NCBI RefSeq assembly: GCF_902170785.1
Contig: NZ_CABHYG010000004.1
Location: 124,001-188,000 of the forward strand
From: Yersinia proxima
GTDB lineage: Bacteria; Pseudomonadota; Gammaproteobacteria; Enterobacterales; Enterobacteriaceae
Length of the DNA stretch: 64,000 bases
Reading direction: 5' to 3'
The position numbers and the translations under genes were made by a program. The first letter of the stretch is position 1. Each line of letters begins with the position of its first letter. Below are positions 1 to 8,428 of the stretch, piece after piece. The notes under the pieces are model-generated. The model did no database searches. It was not told the origin of the DNA and saw only the letters and a program-made list of their open reading frames with translations.

Positions 1-1767
1 ATTGCCATCTACACCATGTTAGGTACATCTATGTACCATATTTGGTATCAGCAACCCCTGTTACTGATTCTCGGTGCCGTTTGGTATAATGTTCTGACCC
101 TTTGTGGGCACCTTATTTTCCCTATCCGCCCTTTGCAGGATAATCTGGCCCGCTGCTACCAACATCTGGCCCAATATCTTGAAGCAAAAGCCAATTTATT
201 TGATCCCGACATAGAATCAGATGTAAATCAACCGCTTATAGACGTTGCAATGGCTAACGGTACATTAGTCTCTACATTGAACCAAGCCAAAACCTCACTT
301 GTTACACGGTTGAAAGGTGATCGTGGTCAGCGCGAAACCCGGCGCACCCTCCACTATTATTTTGTCGCGCAAGATATTCATGAGCGCGCCAGTTCATCAC
401 ATGTTCAATATCAGGTATTGCGAGAAAAATTCCGCTACAGCGACGTATTGTTCCGCTTTCAACGTTTACTGAGCATGCAGGCTCGCGCCTGTAGGCAACT
501 CTCTCAATCCATTCTGATGAGACAGAAATACCAGCACGACCCGCGTTTCGAACGAGCATTCACATTTTTAGATGCTGCATTGGCTCGGGAATTAGCACAA
601 AATGAGAATGTACCGCAAGTCAAGGCACTGTCTCATCTCCTCAAAAACCTTAGAGCTATTGATGCTCAACTGGCTGGCATTGAATCAGAACAAGTATTAG
701 CTGAAGGCCCACAGCCTGAAAGTCGCTTATCCGACGACCGCCTCACTGGATGGAGTGATATCAAGTTACGCATCAGCCGTCATTTAACCCCTCAATCAGC
801 GCTCTTCCGTCATGCTGTGCGCATGTCCGTTGTGCTTTGCGTGGGTTATGCGTTTATTCAACTTACCGGCATGCGCCATGGTTATTGGATCTTATTGACC
901 AGCCTTTTTGTCTGCCAGCCCAACTACAATGCAACAAAGCGTCGTCTGGCATTACGTATCATTGGCACCTTGGCTGGTATCCTTATCGGACTACCCATCC
1001 TGTATTTCGTGCCTTCCATTGAGGGCCAGTTAATCCTGATAGTCATTACTGGCGTACTATTTTTTGCTTTCCGCAATGTTCAGTATGCTCACGCGACAAT
1101 GTTCATTACTTTGTTGGTTTTATTATGTTTTAACTTGCTCGGGGAAGGATTTGAAGTTGCCGCGCCGCGGGTGTTTGACACGCTGCTGGGTTGCGCTATT
1201 GCCTGGGTCGCGGTGAGCTTTATCTGGCCTGATTGGAAATTCCGCCAACTTCCTGCCGTGGTTCACAAAACACTTAATGCGAACTGCCGTTATCTGGATG
1301 CTATTTTAGTGCAATATTATCAAGGTAAAGATAATAGCTTGCCATACCGTATTGCCCGGCGTGATGCACATAATTGCGATGCTGAATTGGCCTCTGTTAT
1401 TTCAAATATGTCAGCGGAGCCGAAGAACGACAAAGCAACACAGGAGGCGGCATTTCGCTTACTTTGCCTCAACCACACCATGCTGAGTTATATTTCTGCA
1501 TTAGGTGCTCACCGCGAAAAACTGACCAATACAGCCACGCTGAATTTACTCGACGATACTATTTGTTATGTTGAAGGTGCTCTTGAGCAAGGACAACCCG
1601 ATAGTACAAAAATGGCACAAGTATTAGCGAGCTTATTAACCCGGCTACAGAGCTGTAATCCTGAGCCGGAGAGCAAAGATCAATTGGTTTTACAACAGAT
1701 TGGCTTATTGCTCGAATTATTACCTGAGTTGAGTGAACTGAATAAACGCATTCGCCAGACTGGCTAA
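1..1767 (+). CDS. yccS: YccS-family inner-membrane protein, 5' end cut by window
   Basis: C-terminal part of a FUSC-family (fusaric-acid-resistance-like) integral membrane protein. The reading frame is open from base 1, so the start lies upstream; the visible 588 codons compare with about 720 in E. coli YccS. Hydrophobic clusters occur at the very start and again around residues 275-410 of the visible part, separated by a long soluble, helix-rich stretch, the two-block layout usual in the family. The substrate is unknown; the family is thought to act in efflux. It converges on sxy, as in E. coli. Identification rests on sequence resemblance and synteny. Confidence 0.93.
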   Translation: MAIYTMLGTSMYHIWYQQPLLLILGAVWYNVLTLCGHLIFPIRPLQDNLARCYQHLAQYLEAKANLFDPDIESDVNQPLIDVAMANGTLVSTLNQAKTSLVTRLKGDRGQRETRRTLHYYFVAQDIHERASSSHVQYQVLREKFRYSDVLFRFQRLLSMQARACRQLSQSILMRQKYQHDPRFERAFTFLDAALARELAQNENVPQVKALSHLLKNLRAIDAQLAGIESEQVLAEGPQPESRLSDDRLTGWSDIKLRISRHLTPQSALFRHAVRMSVVLCVGYAFIQLTGMRHGYWILLTSLFVCQPNYNATKRRLALRIIGTLAGILIGLPILYFVPSIEGQLILIVITGVLFFAFRNVQYAHATMFITLLVLLCFNLLGEGFEVAAPRVFDTLLGCAIAWVAVSFIWPDWKFRQLPAVVHKTLNANCRYLDAILVQYYQGKDNSLPYRIARRDAHNCDAELASVISNMSAEPKNDKATQEAAFRLLCLNHTMLSYISALGAHREKLTNTATLNLLDDTICYVEGALEQGQPDSTKMAQVLASLLTRLQSCNPEPESKDQLVLQQIGLLLELLPELSELNKRIRQTG

Positions 1768-1775
1768 TGAAGTCC

Positions 1776-1800
1776 AGGGCCAGTTTCCATTAATGGCCCT
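1776..1800. terminator. Hairpin between convergent yccS and sxy
   Basis: Inverted repeat AGGGCCA (1776-1782) / TGGCCCT (1794-1800) sits in the 36-base gap between the two convergent stop codons. No U-run follows on either strand, so termination is inferred from position. Confidence 0.4.
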
Positions 1801-1803
1801 GCT

Positions 1804-2439
1804 CTAGATTGTTTCATATTGCGCGACATCCGCCGACCGAATGTGTATTTCAAACCATTCAATCAGCTCGCTCCGCATCATTAGCGGCAACACTGCACAG
1901 TGATGGCCACTGATCGCCCCCGCAAGTGCCAATAATACATTGACGCCTAATGTGCGCCTTAATGCGCGTAGCTTCAGATAACAACGCTTAGCTCCCTCAA
2001 GTTTCAGTTCAGCCGCACTCTGGATACCGACTTTCCATAAGAGCCGTTCAAGGCTGGCACTGAGGTTGGGCAAATCCTTCAAACGAACTGGGGGGCCTTT
2101 TTTACTTAAAACTTCGAATTTAGCCCCTTGATACGCCTGTTTTGCAAAGTGACGTAATGCAAGATCATCTTCCCACAATGCCGAATCAACCCAATAATAA
2201 CGCAGTGAAACAGGAAGACCACGTTTGGCATAAATAAGATTAACCATCCCTCTGGTGCGGAATAAACTTTCAACCAAGTCATTCGCACGCAAATACAACT
2301 CCCCTTCCGAAACGACTGCAAACATAATGTTATTGGCTAACAGGCCATAACCACCAAATTGTGAGCGGACTGTGATTTGGCCCAAAAAATCAAAACGGCA
2401 CTGAGCCTGCATTATCTTGTCCTCTGATACTTTTTTCAT
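1804..2439 (-). CDS. sxy: Sxy/TfoX competence and CRP-S regulator
   Basis: A 211-residue TfoX-family protein, close to the 209 residues of E. coli Sxy. The family co-activates CRP at CRP-S promoters, which control DNA-uptake genes. The N-terminal domain carries the family's GELYLRA-type core and the C-terminal domain contains a KDLPN segment followed by a helical region. The frame is open further upstream, but the ATG at 2439 follows AAAGGAG at good spacing and matches the family N-terminus. It is divergent from sulA, as in E. coli. comEC lies about 50 kb away in the same window. Confidence 0.9.
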   Translation of the reverse strand: MKKVSEDKIMQAQCRFDFLGQITVRSQFGGYGLLANNIMFAVVSEGELYLRANDLVESLFRTRGMVNLIYAKRGLPVSLRYYWVDSALWEDDLALRHFAKQAYQGAKFEVLSKKGPPVRLKDLPNLSASLERLLWKVGIQSAAELKLEGAKRCYLKLRALRRTLGVNVLLALAGAISGHHCAVLPLMMRSELIEWFEIHIRSADVAQYETI

Positions 2440-2630
2440 CACTACTCCTTTAGTAAAAATCCGATCCAACGTCCCTTTTCTGTTGTAATAAGTGTAAGAG
2501 GAACAACTAATTAGAAAATACGCAATATGGATAACCGAGCCAAACACAAAATCAACTTTTACGTATTTACATCGCAATAATGCGAAGCGTCTTGTAAAAA
2601 TTTAGTTGATCTTCGAACAAACAGTGACTA

Positions 2631-2646
2631 CTGTATATACATACAG
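2631..2646. promoter_or_regulatory. LexA box of sulA
   Basis: CTGTATATACATACAG is a perfect CTGT-N8-ACAG SOS operator. It lies 23 bp upstream of the sulA start codon, overlapping the likely promoter (TTGATC at 2606-2611). Strong evidence for LexA repression of sulA. Confidence 0.95.
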
Positions 2647-2668
2647 GAAACCACAGGCGAGGTTCATC

Positions 2669-3175
2669 ATGCGTACTCAATCACTAAAACCTTATAATGC
2701 TAATTATCATTCTCTTATTACCCGTGACGCACAGGAAAGAGTTGATGCACCAACAGATAGTGGCCTTATCAGTGAACTTGTGTACAGTGAAAATCAGCCT
2801 GCGGTAGCACAATTACTGCTTCCTTTATTACAGCAGCTTGGCAAACAATCCCGATGGCTCTTGTGGCTGACTCCACAACAGAAATTGAGTCGTTTGTGGT
2901 TACAGCAATCGGGTTTACCAATGAGTAAAGTTGTTCAGGCAAGGCAGATCAATCCATTGTCCACTGTTGATGCAATGGAAAAAGCGTTGTTGACGGGGAA
3001 TTACAGTGTCGTTCTTGGATGGCTGCCCGAGTTGTCAGAAAATGACCGCATTAGATTGCGTATGGCAGCAAAGTTAGGTAATGCTTATGGGTTTGTTATG
3101 CGCCCGCTGAATGACACAAAACTCGACCAAGGACAGTGCGCAACGTTAAAAATTCATTCTTCTTTGTATCATTAA
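2669..3175 (+). CDS. sulA: SOS cell-division inhibitor SulA
   Basis: A 168-residue SulA (169 in E. coli). SulA binds FtsZ and blocks septation after DNA damage; in E. coli it is degraded by Lon. The central block with QQLGKQSRW and LTPQQKLSR and the C-terminal LKIHSSLYH tail, which contains the Lon recognition region of the family, are conserved. The start at 2669 gives the family length; the frame is open upstream to 2606 but that would run through the LexA box. Monocistronic between divergent sxy and ompA. Confidence 0.95.
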   Translation: MRTQSLKPYNANYHSLITRDAQERVDAPTDSGLISELVYSENQPAVAQLLLPLLQQLGKQSRWLLWLTPQQKLSRLWLQQSGLPMSKVVQARQINPLSTVDAMEKALLTGNYSVVLGWLPELSENDRIRLRMAAKLGNAYGFVMRPLNDTKLDQGQCATLKIHSSLYH

Positions 3176-3424
3176 GTAAATTTAGGATTTATCCCATGAA
3201 TTATTACAATATTTAGGGCTTACTCCTGCGAAATCGGCATAAAGCGAGTCAGAATGCGGCTTGCGGCGGAAAATAAGGTCTAGGAAATACTGCTTTTTAC
3301 TGCTAAATCGTTAAAGATTATGCACTATTTCGCTTTTTTTTCAGCCGGTTTATCACATCACACTTGTAACTTTCTCGCCACGTTGTAGACTTTACATCGC
3401 CAAGGTTGCTCTAAAACGCCAAAT

Positions 3425-3532
3425 TATACTGGCAGCGTGATTAACGGGAGCGTTAAAACCTTGACGAAGAATTTTAACCAAGGGCTTAGCTTTTAAAGCT
3501 CATTGCCTATTTGGATGATAACGAGGCGTAAA
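3425..3532 (+). promoter_or_regulatory. ompA promoter and structured 5' leader
   Basis: The 357-base gap between sulA and ompA contains a -10-like TATACT at 3425-3430 and a leader ending in GATAACGAGGCG just before the ATG. That end is nearly identical to E. coli, where the sRNA MicA pairs across the ribosome site. MicA control is inferred from this conservation. Bases 3176-3420 hold nothing else I recognise. Confidence 0.65.
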
Positions 3533-4585
3533 ATGAAAAAGACAGCTATCGCATTAGCAGTGGCACTGGCTGGTTTCGCTACAGTAGCGCAAGCCGCACC
3601 GAAAGATAACACCTGGTATACCGGTGGTAAACTGGGTTGGTCTCAGTTCCAAGACACAGGTTCCATCATTAACAATGACGGTCCTACTCATAAAGACCAA
3701 GTAGGTGCTGGTGCGTTCTTGGGTTACCAAGCAAACCAATACCTCGGCTTTGAAATGGGATACGACTGGCTTGGCCGTATGCCTTACAAAGGCGACACTA
3801 ACAATGGCGCATTCAAAGCTCAAGGCGTCCAATTGGCTGCTAAACTGAGCTATCCAGTAGCTCAGGATCTGGACGTGTACACTCGTCTGGGTGGTATGGT
3901 ATGGCGTGCAGATACCGATGGTTCTATTGATGGCGCACGTTATAGTGCTCATGACACCGGTGTTTCTCCACTGGTAGCGCTGGGTGCTGAATACGCATGG
4001 ACCAAAAACTGGGCAACCCGTATGGAATACCAATGGGTTAGCAACATCGGTGATAAAGCTACCGTTGGTGCTCGTCCAGACAACGGCATGCTGAGCGTAG
4101 GTGTTTCTTACCGTTTCGGTCAGGAAGATGCAGTAGCTCCAATTGCTCCGGCTCCAGCTCCAGCTCCAGTTGTTGACACCAAGCGTTTCACACTGAAATC
4201 TGACGTGCTGTTTGCTTTCAACAAAGCAACGTTGAAACCAGAAGGCCAGCAAGCTCTGGACCAACTGTACGCACAACTGAGCTCTATCGATCCTAAAGAC
4301 GGTTCTGTAGTGGTTCTGGGCTTTGCTGACCGTATCGGTCAACCAGCTCCTAACTTAGCTTTGTCTCAGCGTCGTGCTGACAGCGTGCGTGATTACCTGG
4401 TTTCTAAAGGTATCCCAGCTGACAAAATCACCGCTCGCGGTGAAGGCCAAGCGAACCCTGTTACAGGCAATACCTGTGACAACGTGAAACCACGTGCTGC
4501 TCTGATTGAGTGCCTGGCACCAGATCGTCGCGTAGAGATCGAAGTTAAAGGCTACAAAGAAGTTGTAACTCAGCCACAGGCTTAA
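3533..4585 (+). CDS. ompA: Outer membrane protein A
   Basis: A 350-residue OmpA. A 21-residue signal peptide ends at AQA, with mature APKDNTW. An eight-stranded beta-barrel runs to about residue 200, followed by a short Pro/Ala linker (APAPAPAP) and a C-terminal OmpA-like peptidoglycan-binding domain with a two-cysteine loop (NTCDN...IECLAP). It anchors the outer membrane to the cell wall. The start at 3533 follows ACGAGGCG; a frame extension upstream to 3503 lacks family support. Codon use is strongly biased, as expected for a very abundant protein. Confidence 0.99.
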   Translation: MKKTAIALAVALAGFATVAQAAPKDNTWYTGGKLGWSQFQDTGSIINNDGPTHKDQVGAGAFLGYQANQYLGFEMGYDWLGRMPYKGDTNNGAFKAQGVQLAAKLSYPVAQDLDVYTRLGGMVWRADTDGSIDGARYSAHDTGVSPLVALGAEYAWTKNWATRMEYQWVSNIGDKATVGARPDNGMLSVGVSYRFGQEDAVAPIAPAPAPAPVVDTKRFTLKSDVLFAFNKATLKPEGQQALDQLYAQLSSIDPKDGSVVVLGFADRIGQPAPNLALSQRRADSVRDYLVSKGIPADKITARGEGQANPVTGNTCDNVKPRAALIECLAPDRRVEIEVKGYKEVVTQPQA

Positions 4586-4600
4586 GTTTACTGCTTTCGT

Positions 4601-4629
4601 AAAAAACCCCGCATTGCGGGGTTTTTTTT
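4601..4629 (+). terminator. ompA rho-independent terminator
   Basis: The stem AACCCCGC / GCGGGGTT with a short ATT loop is followed directly by a run of T residues, 15 bases after the ompA stop. Confidence 0.95.
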
Positions 4630-4715
4630 ATCGTGAAATTAAGAAAATCGAGTCAAATCACATTTTCTTAATTTCACTATTTAGCCGTGTTGATATTGAT
4701 TCATAGCTGTGCAGC

Positions 4716-5171
4716 TCAAACATCTTTACCAAGAATATCTTGCAAGTCCTGTTTCAACGACGACATCTGATTCTGATACTTCTCTTTACGTTCCGCATCT
4801 TCAATTAGCTGAACAACGGTCTCTGAAAGAGTATTACCTCGACGCCTTGCCAACGCTGCCAAACGTTGCCACACCAGAAACTCCAGATCGATTGATTTCT
4901 TGCGAGTATGTTGATGTTCCGCATTAAAATGGCGCTTGCGCCTGGCCCGTATAGTCTGCTTCATCCGGGTAGCCAGTTGCATATTCATATGCGTATCAAT
5001 CCACTCCAACACCTTCACGGGTTCACTTTCCAACTTCATCAATTGCTCGACAGCATCCTGAGCTGCACTGTTTTCTATATGACGAGTAATGGCTTCACCT
5101 TCACGGTGCTTTTTAACCAAATACGCCCATTTCCAACCGCTTTCCAGATTTTCCAGTTGCTGATATTTCAT
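4716..5171 (-). CDS. matP: Macrodomain Ter protein MatP
   Basis: A 151-residue MatP (150 in E. coli). It binds matS sites and condenses the replication-terminus macrodomain, and links it to the divisome through ZapB. The N-terminal helical domain begins [15 protein letters not shown] and the C-terminal ribbon-helix-helix lies around residues 85-130 (RKKSIDLEF...[11 protein letters not shown]). The start at 5171 matches the family; a 13-codon upstream extension is not conserved. The MatP partners MukB and ZapC lie in the same window. I noticed no matS-like GTGACRNYGTCAC site. Confidence 0.96.
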   Translation of the reverse strand: MKYQQLENLESGWKWAYLVKKHREGEAITRHIENSAAQDAVEQLMKLESEPVKVLEWIDTHMNMQLATRMKQTIRARRKRHFNAEHQHTRKKSIDLEFLVWQRLAALARRRGNTLSETVVQLIEDAERKEKYQNQMSSLKQDLQDILGKDV

Positions 5172-5340
5172 CGTGAGCTCTTTAGTGACCGTGTAACTTA
5201 AGTTAAGCATAACAGTTTTACGCAGAATTTCACCCTACTAAAAGTGCATACTTAGTTTATTTTTTGTACGGAATACTGTCGATATCTTACTCCTTGCCAC
5301 CAACTACTACTCTACGTATATGAAGTCTGGTTTATTCTTG

Positions 5341-5346
5341 TATAAT
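5341..5346 (+). promoter_or_regulatory. Candidate -10 element for ycbZ
   Basis: A perfect TATAAT lies 14 bp upstream of the TTG start of ycbZ. No good -35 is visible at 16-18 bp. If used, the 5' leader would be only about 8 nt. Confidence 0.35.
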
Positions 5347-5360
5347 CGCCCTTTCCCTTT

Positions 5361-7133
5361 TTGACGATTGCATCTATCACTTTGACCAATAACAGACTTG
5401 AATGGCAGTCACTGCTGCCGAACACAACGCCATATGAAGCGTTATTTGCTACTGCCTCCCAGTTGGAGCCTGTTTCTTTCTCGGCGATTCAACCCCGGCT
5501 TGAAAATGGAATGACACTATTTTGTCATCCACAATCACTGCCGCGTTTTATGTTGATTAAAGCACAGGAAAGCACTGAGTATCTGGCATTGATCGCACAA
5601 GCTGTTAAAGAGCTCCAGCCTGAGGCCTCAGCCTTGTTTGGCGGAGACTACCTTGTGCATGGACACCAGGTCAGTTGGCAACCCGCTCAACGCGGTGATG
5701 AGCCATTTGCGGCGACTTCGCGCTGCCTCTATCAGGAATGGGTAGAACCAGAACAGCTGTTTGGCTGTGTTAGATGGCATAAAGATCAAATAAGTCTCCA
5801 GCCAGGCTTGGTTCATCAAGCTAATGGCGGTGTATTGATCCTGTCGGTACGATCATTACAGGCGCAGCCATTGATGTGGTTACGCCTGAAGCAGATGATA
5901 GTTCAGCAGCGCTTCGACTGGTTGTCACCTGACGAAACTCGTCCTCTACCGGTACATATCCCTTCAATGCCACTGGATCTGCGTTTGATTCTGGTCGGCG
6001 ATCGTCTTGGCCTGGGTGATTTTCATGATATGGAACCTGAGCTTGGCGAACTGGCTATTTATGGTGAATTCGAAGTTGAACTGCCGTTAGTCGATATTGA
6101 TGGCATGACGTTGTGGTGCGGCTATATCAATGCGCTGTTGCAGCAAAAGCAGTTGCCTGCGTTATCCGCCGATGCCTGGCCGGTACTATTCCGTCAGGCG
6201 GTGCGTTATAGCGGTGACCAAGGGAGCCTGCCATTATGCCCGCAATGGCTCACTCGCCAGTTAGCTGAAGCTGCACTCTATGCCGAAGAAGACACTATTA
6301 CCGCCAATGCGCTTGAAGTCGCACTCAATGCCCGCGACTGGCGTAATAGCTATCTTGCTGAACGGATGCAAGATGAAATTGAGTTAGGACAAATTCTGGT
6401 TGAGACCGAAGGCCAGGTTGTCGGCCAAATTAATGGCCTGTCGGTATTGGAATATCCGGGGCACCCTTATGCTTTCGGTGAACCTGCACGTATCAGCTGC
6501 GTTGTTCATTTAGGTGACGGCGAGTTTGTTGATGTCGAACGTAAAGCTGAGTTAGGCGGCAACATTCATGCTAAAGGCATGATGATTATGCAAGCGTTCC
6601 TGATTTCAGAACTGGAACTTGATCAGCCGCTGCCGTTCTCAGCCTCCATTGTTTTTGAGCAATCCTATGGAGAGGTTGATGGCGACAGTGCATCGCTGGC
6701 AGAACTTTGCGCACTGATCAGCGCCCTGTCACAACAGCCGATTAACCAGCAAATCGCAGTGACAGGTTCAGTTGACCAATTTGGTAACGTACAGCCTATT
6801 GGCGGCGTGAATGAAAAAATTGAAGGCTTCTTTGAATCTTGCCAACGTCGCGGGCTTACAGGCAGTCAGGGGGTTATTTTACCGGCCACCAACGTCCGCC
6901 ATTTATGCTTGAATCAAGCGGTGATTGAGGCCGTGCAGCAAGGTCAGTTCCATTTGTGGGCTGTCGATACCGTCGCTGAAGCATTGCCTTTACTAACGGG
7001 TATGATTTATGCCGATGAGCAACAACCTAGCTTATTAGGTATAATTCAAGAGCGAATCTCACAAGTAAATCCGCAGGACAGACGCCGTTGGCCATGGCCA
7101 TTACGTTGGTTGAACTGGTTCAACCAGGGCTGA
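5361..7133 (+). CDS. ycbZ: Lon-like protease YcbZ (LonH)
   Basis: A 590-residue member of the YcbZ/LonH group (586 in E. coli). The C-terminal Lon protease domain (about residues 370-560) has the Ser-Lys dyad: Ser443 in [11 protein letters not shown] and Lys486 in [11 protein letters not shown]. The N-terminal part resembles the group's AAA-like region, but I see no Walker A motif. The start is taken as TTG at 5361 because the first residues (MTIA..., then RLEWQSLLP) align with the E. coli N-terminus; the next in-frame ATG would remove conserved sequence. No Shine-Dalgarno is evident. The fabA promoter and FadR site lie at its 3' end. Substrates are unknown. Confidence 0.9.
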   Translation: MTIASITLTNNRLEWQSLLPNTTPYEALFATASQLEPVSFSAIQPRLENGMTLFCHPQSLPRFMLIKAQESTEYLALIAQAVKELQPEASALFGGDYLVHGHQVSWQPAQRGDEPFAATSRCLYQEWVEPEQLFGCVRWHKDQISLQPGLVHQANGGVLILSVRSLQAQPLMWLRLKQMIVQQRFDWLSPDETRPLPVHIPSMPLDLRLILVGDRLGLGDFHDMEPELGELAIYGEFEVELPLVDIDGMTLWCGYINALLQQKQLPALSADAWPVLFRQAVRYSGDQGSLPLCPQWLTRQLAEAALYAEEDTITANALEVALNARDWRNSYLAERMQDEIELGQILVETEGQVVGQINGLSVLEYPGHPYAFGEPARISCVVHLGDGEFVDVERKAELGGNIHAKGMMIMQAFLISELELDQPLPFSASIVFEQSYGEVDGDSASLAELCALISALSQQPINQQIAVTGSVDQFGNVQPIGGVNEKIEGFFESCQRRGLTGSQGVILPATNVRHLCLNQAVIEAVQQGQFHLWAVDTVAEALPLLTGMIYADEQQPSLLGIIQERISQVNPQDRRRWPWPLRWLNWFNQG

Positions 7134-7144
7134 TCGGACTTGCT
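7128..7144. promoter_or_regulatory. FadR-binding site upstream of fabA
   Basis: GGCTGATCGGACTTGCT matches the FadR consensus AACTGGTCNGACNAGTT in the central CTG.TC.GAC core and closely resembles the E. coli fabA site, where FadR activates. It overlaps the ycbZ stop codon (7131-7133) and reaches the fabA -35. Confidence 0.8.
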
Positions 7145-7168
7145 CAGCGTACAGCTGTACGCTATTCT
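7140..7168 (+). promoter_or_regulatory. fabA promoter
   Basis: TTGCTC (7140-7145) and TATTCT (7163-7168) are separated by exactly 17 bp. The FabR palindrome fills the spacer and the FadR site overlaps the -35, the architecture known from E. coli fabA. Confidence 0.75.
7146..7163. promoter_or_regulatory. FabR operator of fabA
   Basis: AGCGTACAGCTGTACGCT is a perfect 18-bp palindrome of the FabR type, placed in the fabA promoter spacer. FabR represses unsaturated fatty-acid synthesis genes in response to the acyl-thioester pool. Confidence 0.85.
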
Positions 7169-7201
7169 GCGCACTTCATTAAAATAAGGCTTACTGAGAA
7201 C

Positions 7202-7720
7202 ATGGTAGATAAACGCGAATCCTATACAAAAGAAGACCTTGAAGCATCAGGCCGTGGTGAACTGTTTGGTGCTGGCGGGCCACCATTGCCAGCAGGCAAT
7301 ATGTTAATGATGGACCGTGTCGTTAAAATGACAGAAGACGGCGGCACATATGGCAAAGGTTATGTGGAAGCGGAACTGGATATCAATCCGGATCTATGGT
7401 TCTTCGGTTGCCATTTTATCGGTGACCCAGTAATGCCTGGTTGCCTGGGCCTTGATGCCATGTGGCAATTAGTTGGTTTCTATCTTGGCTGGTTGGGTGG
7501 CGAAGGCAAAGGCCGTGCACTCGGCGTCGGTGAAGTGAAATTCACTGGGCAAGTTCTGCCAGATGCCAAGAAAGTGACATACCGTATTAACTTTAAACGC
7601 ATTATTATGCGTAAATTGATTATGGGTGTGGCTGATGGTGAAGTGCTGGTAGATGGCAAAGTGATTTATACTGCTACCGACTTAAAAGTAGGCCTGTTTA
7701 AAGATACTAACGCTTTCTAA
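7202..7720 (+). CDS. fabA: 3-hydroxydecanoyl-ACP dehydratase/isomerase FabA
   Basis: A 172-residue FabA, the same length as in E. coli. It dehydrates 3-hydroxydecanoyl-ACP and isomerises the product to cis-3-decenoyl-ACP, the branch point for unsaturated fatty acids. The active-site His71 lies in [17 protein letters not shown] and Asp85 in GLDAMWQ (H70/D84 without Met). The frame is open upstream to 7088, but the ATG at 7202 gives the universal [13 protein letters not shown] start. Regulated by FadR and FabR sites directly upstream. Confidence 0.99.
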   Translation: MVDKRESYTKEDLEASGRGELFGAGGPPLPAGNMLMMDRVVKMTEDGGTYGKGYVEAELDINPDLWFFGCHFIGDPVMPGCLGLDAMWQLVGFYLGWLGGEGKGRALGVGEVKFTGQVLPDAKKVTYRINFKRIIMRKLIMGVADGEVLVDGKVIYTATDLKVGLFKDTNAF

Positions 7721-7739
7721 TAGTTAAATTCGTTTCCCC

Positions 7740-7766
7740 GTGCAGGGGCAGTTAACTCCCCTGCAC
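7740..7766 (+). terminator. Strong hairpin after fabA
   Basis: GTGCAGGGG / CCCCTGCAC form a 9-bp stem 20 bases after the fabA stop. There is no immediate U-run; it may stabilise the mRNA end or act with the next hairpin. Confidence 0.55.
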
Positions 7767-7776
7767 ATTAACTACG

Positions 7777-7796
7777 ATGCCATTGGCATTTTTTTT
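7777..7796 (+). terminator. fabA rho-independent terminator
   Basis: The short stem ATGCC-ATT-GGCAT is followed by a run of eight T residues. Confidence 0.75.
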
Positions 7797-7798
7797 AA

Positions 7799-7831
7799 CT
7801 TTAGTTACTACAATAAATGTAGTAACTAAAG
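7799..7831. promoter_or_regulatory. Long palindromic operator upstream of HxlR regulator
   Basis: CTTTAGTTACTACA (7799-7812) and TGTAGTAACTAAAG (7818-7831) are perfect 14-bp inverted arms around a 5-bp spacer. A TACAAT -10-like sequence (7809-7814) falls inside. It lies 55 bp before the HxlR-type gene, so autoregulation by that protein is inferred. No U-run follows, which argues against a terminator. Confidence 0.7.
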
Positions 7832-7885
7832 ACAGTTAATTTTGACACCGCTTGCTATACCCATAAAAAATACCCGGGGAGTGAT

Positions 7886-8428
7886 ATGCAAAGAACTCGT
7901 TTTCAAGATATGCCCTGCCCAGTGGCCCGTGCTCTTGAACGAGTAGGAGAATGGTGGAGCATACTGATTATCCGTGATGCCTTTCAAGGGCTCACGCGGT
8001 TTGATGAATTTCAGCAGAGTTTGCAACTTTCCCCCACCATTCTCACCCGCCGCCTCAAATATTTGGTGGAAAGCGGTATTCTGGAAAAGCAACTTTATCA
8101 CTCTCGCCCTGCCCGATATGAATACTTATTGACAGAACGCGGTAATGATTTTTTCCCAGTGATTGCTGCCCTGTTTCACTGGGGTAATCAACATTTTTCG
8201 CCAGATGGCCCTACGGTCATTCTCACCGATCGCCGTACCGGTACTCCGGTCGATCCAATTTTGCTGGACAATGGTACTCAGCAACCTATTCGCGCAGAGG
8301 ATGTCACCATCGCGGCAGGCTCGGTCAGGAGCGATATAATTAATAAACGGTTGGCATTGATGCATGAGAAAGATGTAGCCAATGTTAGACCTTCCACCCA
8401 TTCAATTGAGTCTTCAAAGGAAAAATAA
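7886..8428 (+). CDS. HxlR-family winged-helix regulator
   Basis: A 180-residue HxlR-type transcriptional regulator. The family core occupies about residues 8-105: CPVARALERVGEWWSILIIRDAF, then the recognition region (LSPTILTRRLKYLVESGILEK) and the wing (YHSRPARYEYLLTERG). A cysteine sits at the family-typical N-terminal position (MPCPVA). About 75 C-terminal residues beyond the domain have no recognised fold. It starts after GGGGAG and overlaps the downstream ketoacyl synthase by one base (TAATG), so the two are translationally coupled. The ligand is unknown; control of the neighbouring KAS gene is inferred. Not in the E. coli fabA-rmf interval. Confidence 0.88.
   Translation: MQRTRFQDMPCPVARALERVGEWWSILIIRDAFQGLTRFDEFQQSLQLSPTILTRRLKYLVESGILEKQLYHSRPARYEYLLTERGNDFFPVIAALFHWGNQHFSPDGPTVILTDRRTGTPVDPILLDNGTQQPIRAEDVTIAAGSVRSDIINKRLALMHEKDVANVRPSTHSIESSKEK

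Noticed and set aside
4141-4172. Short CCAGCT-type tandem repeat inside ompA
   Set aside because: It encodes the normal Pro-Ala hinge of OmpA.
3554-4342. 262-codon open frame antisense to ompA
   Set aside because: Product of the strong codon bias of ompA; no ribosome site and no recognisable protein features.
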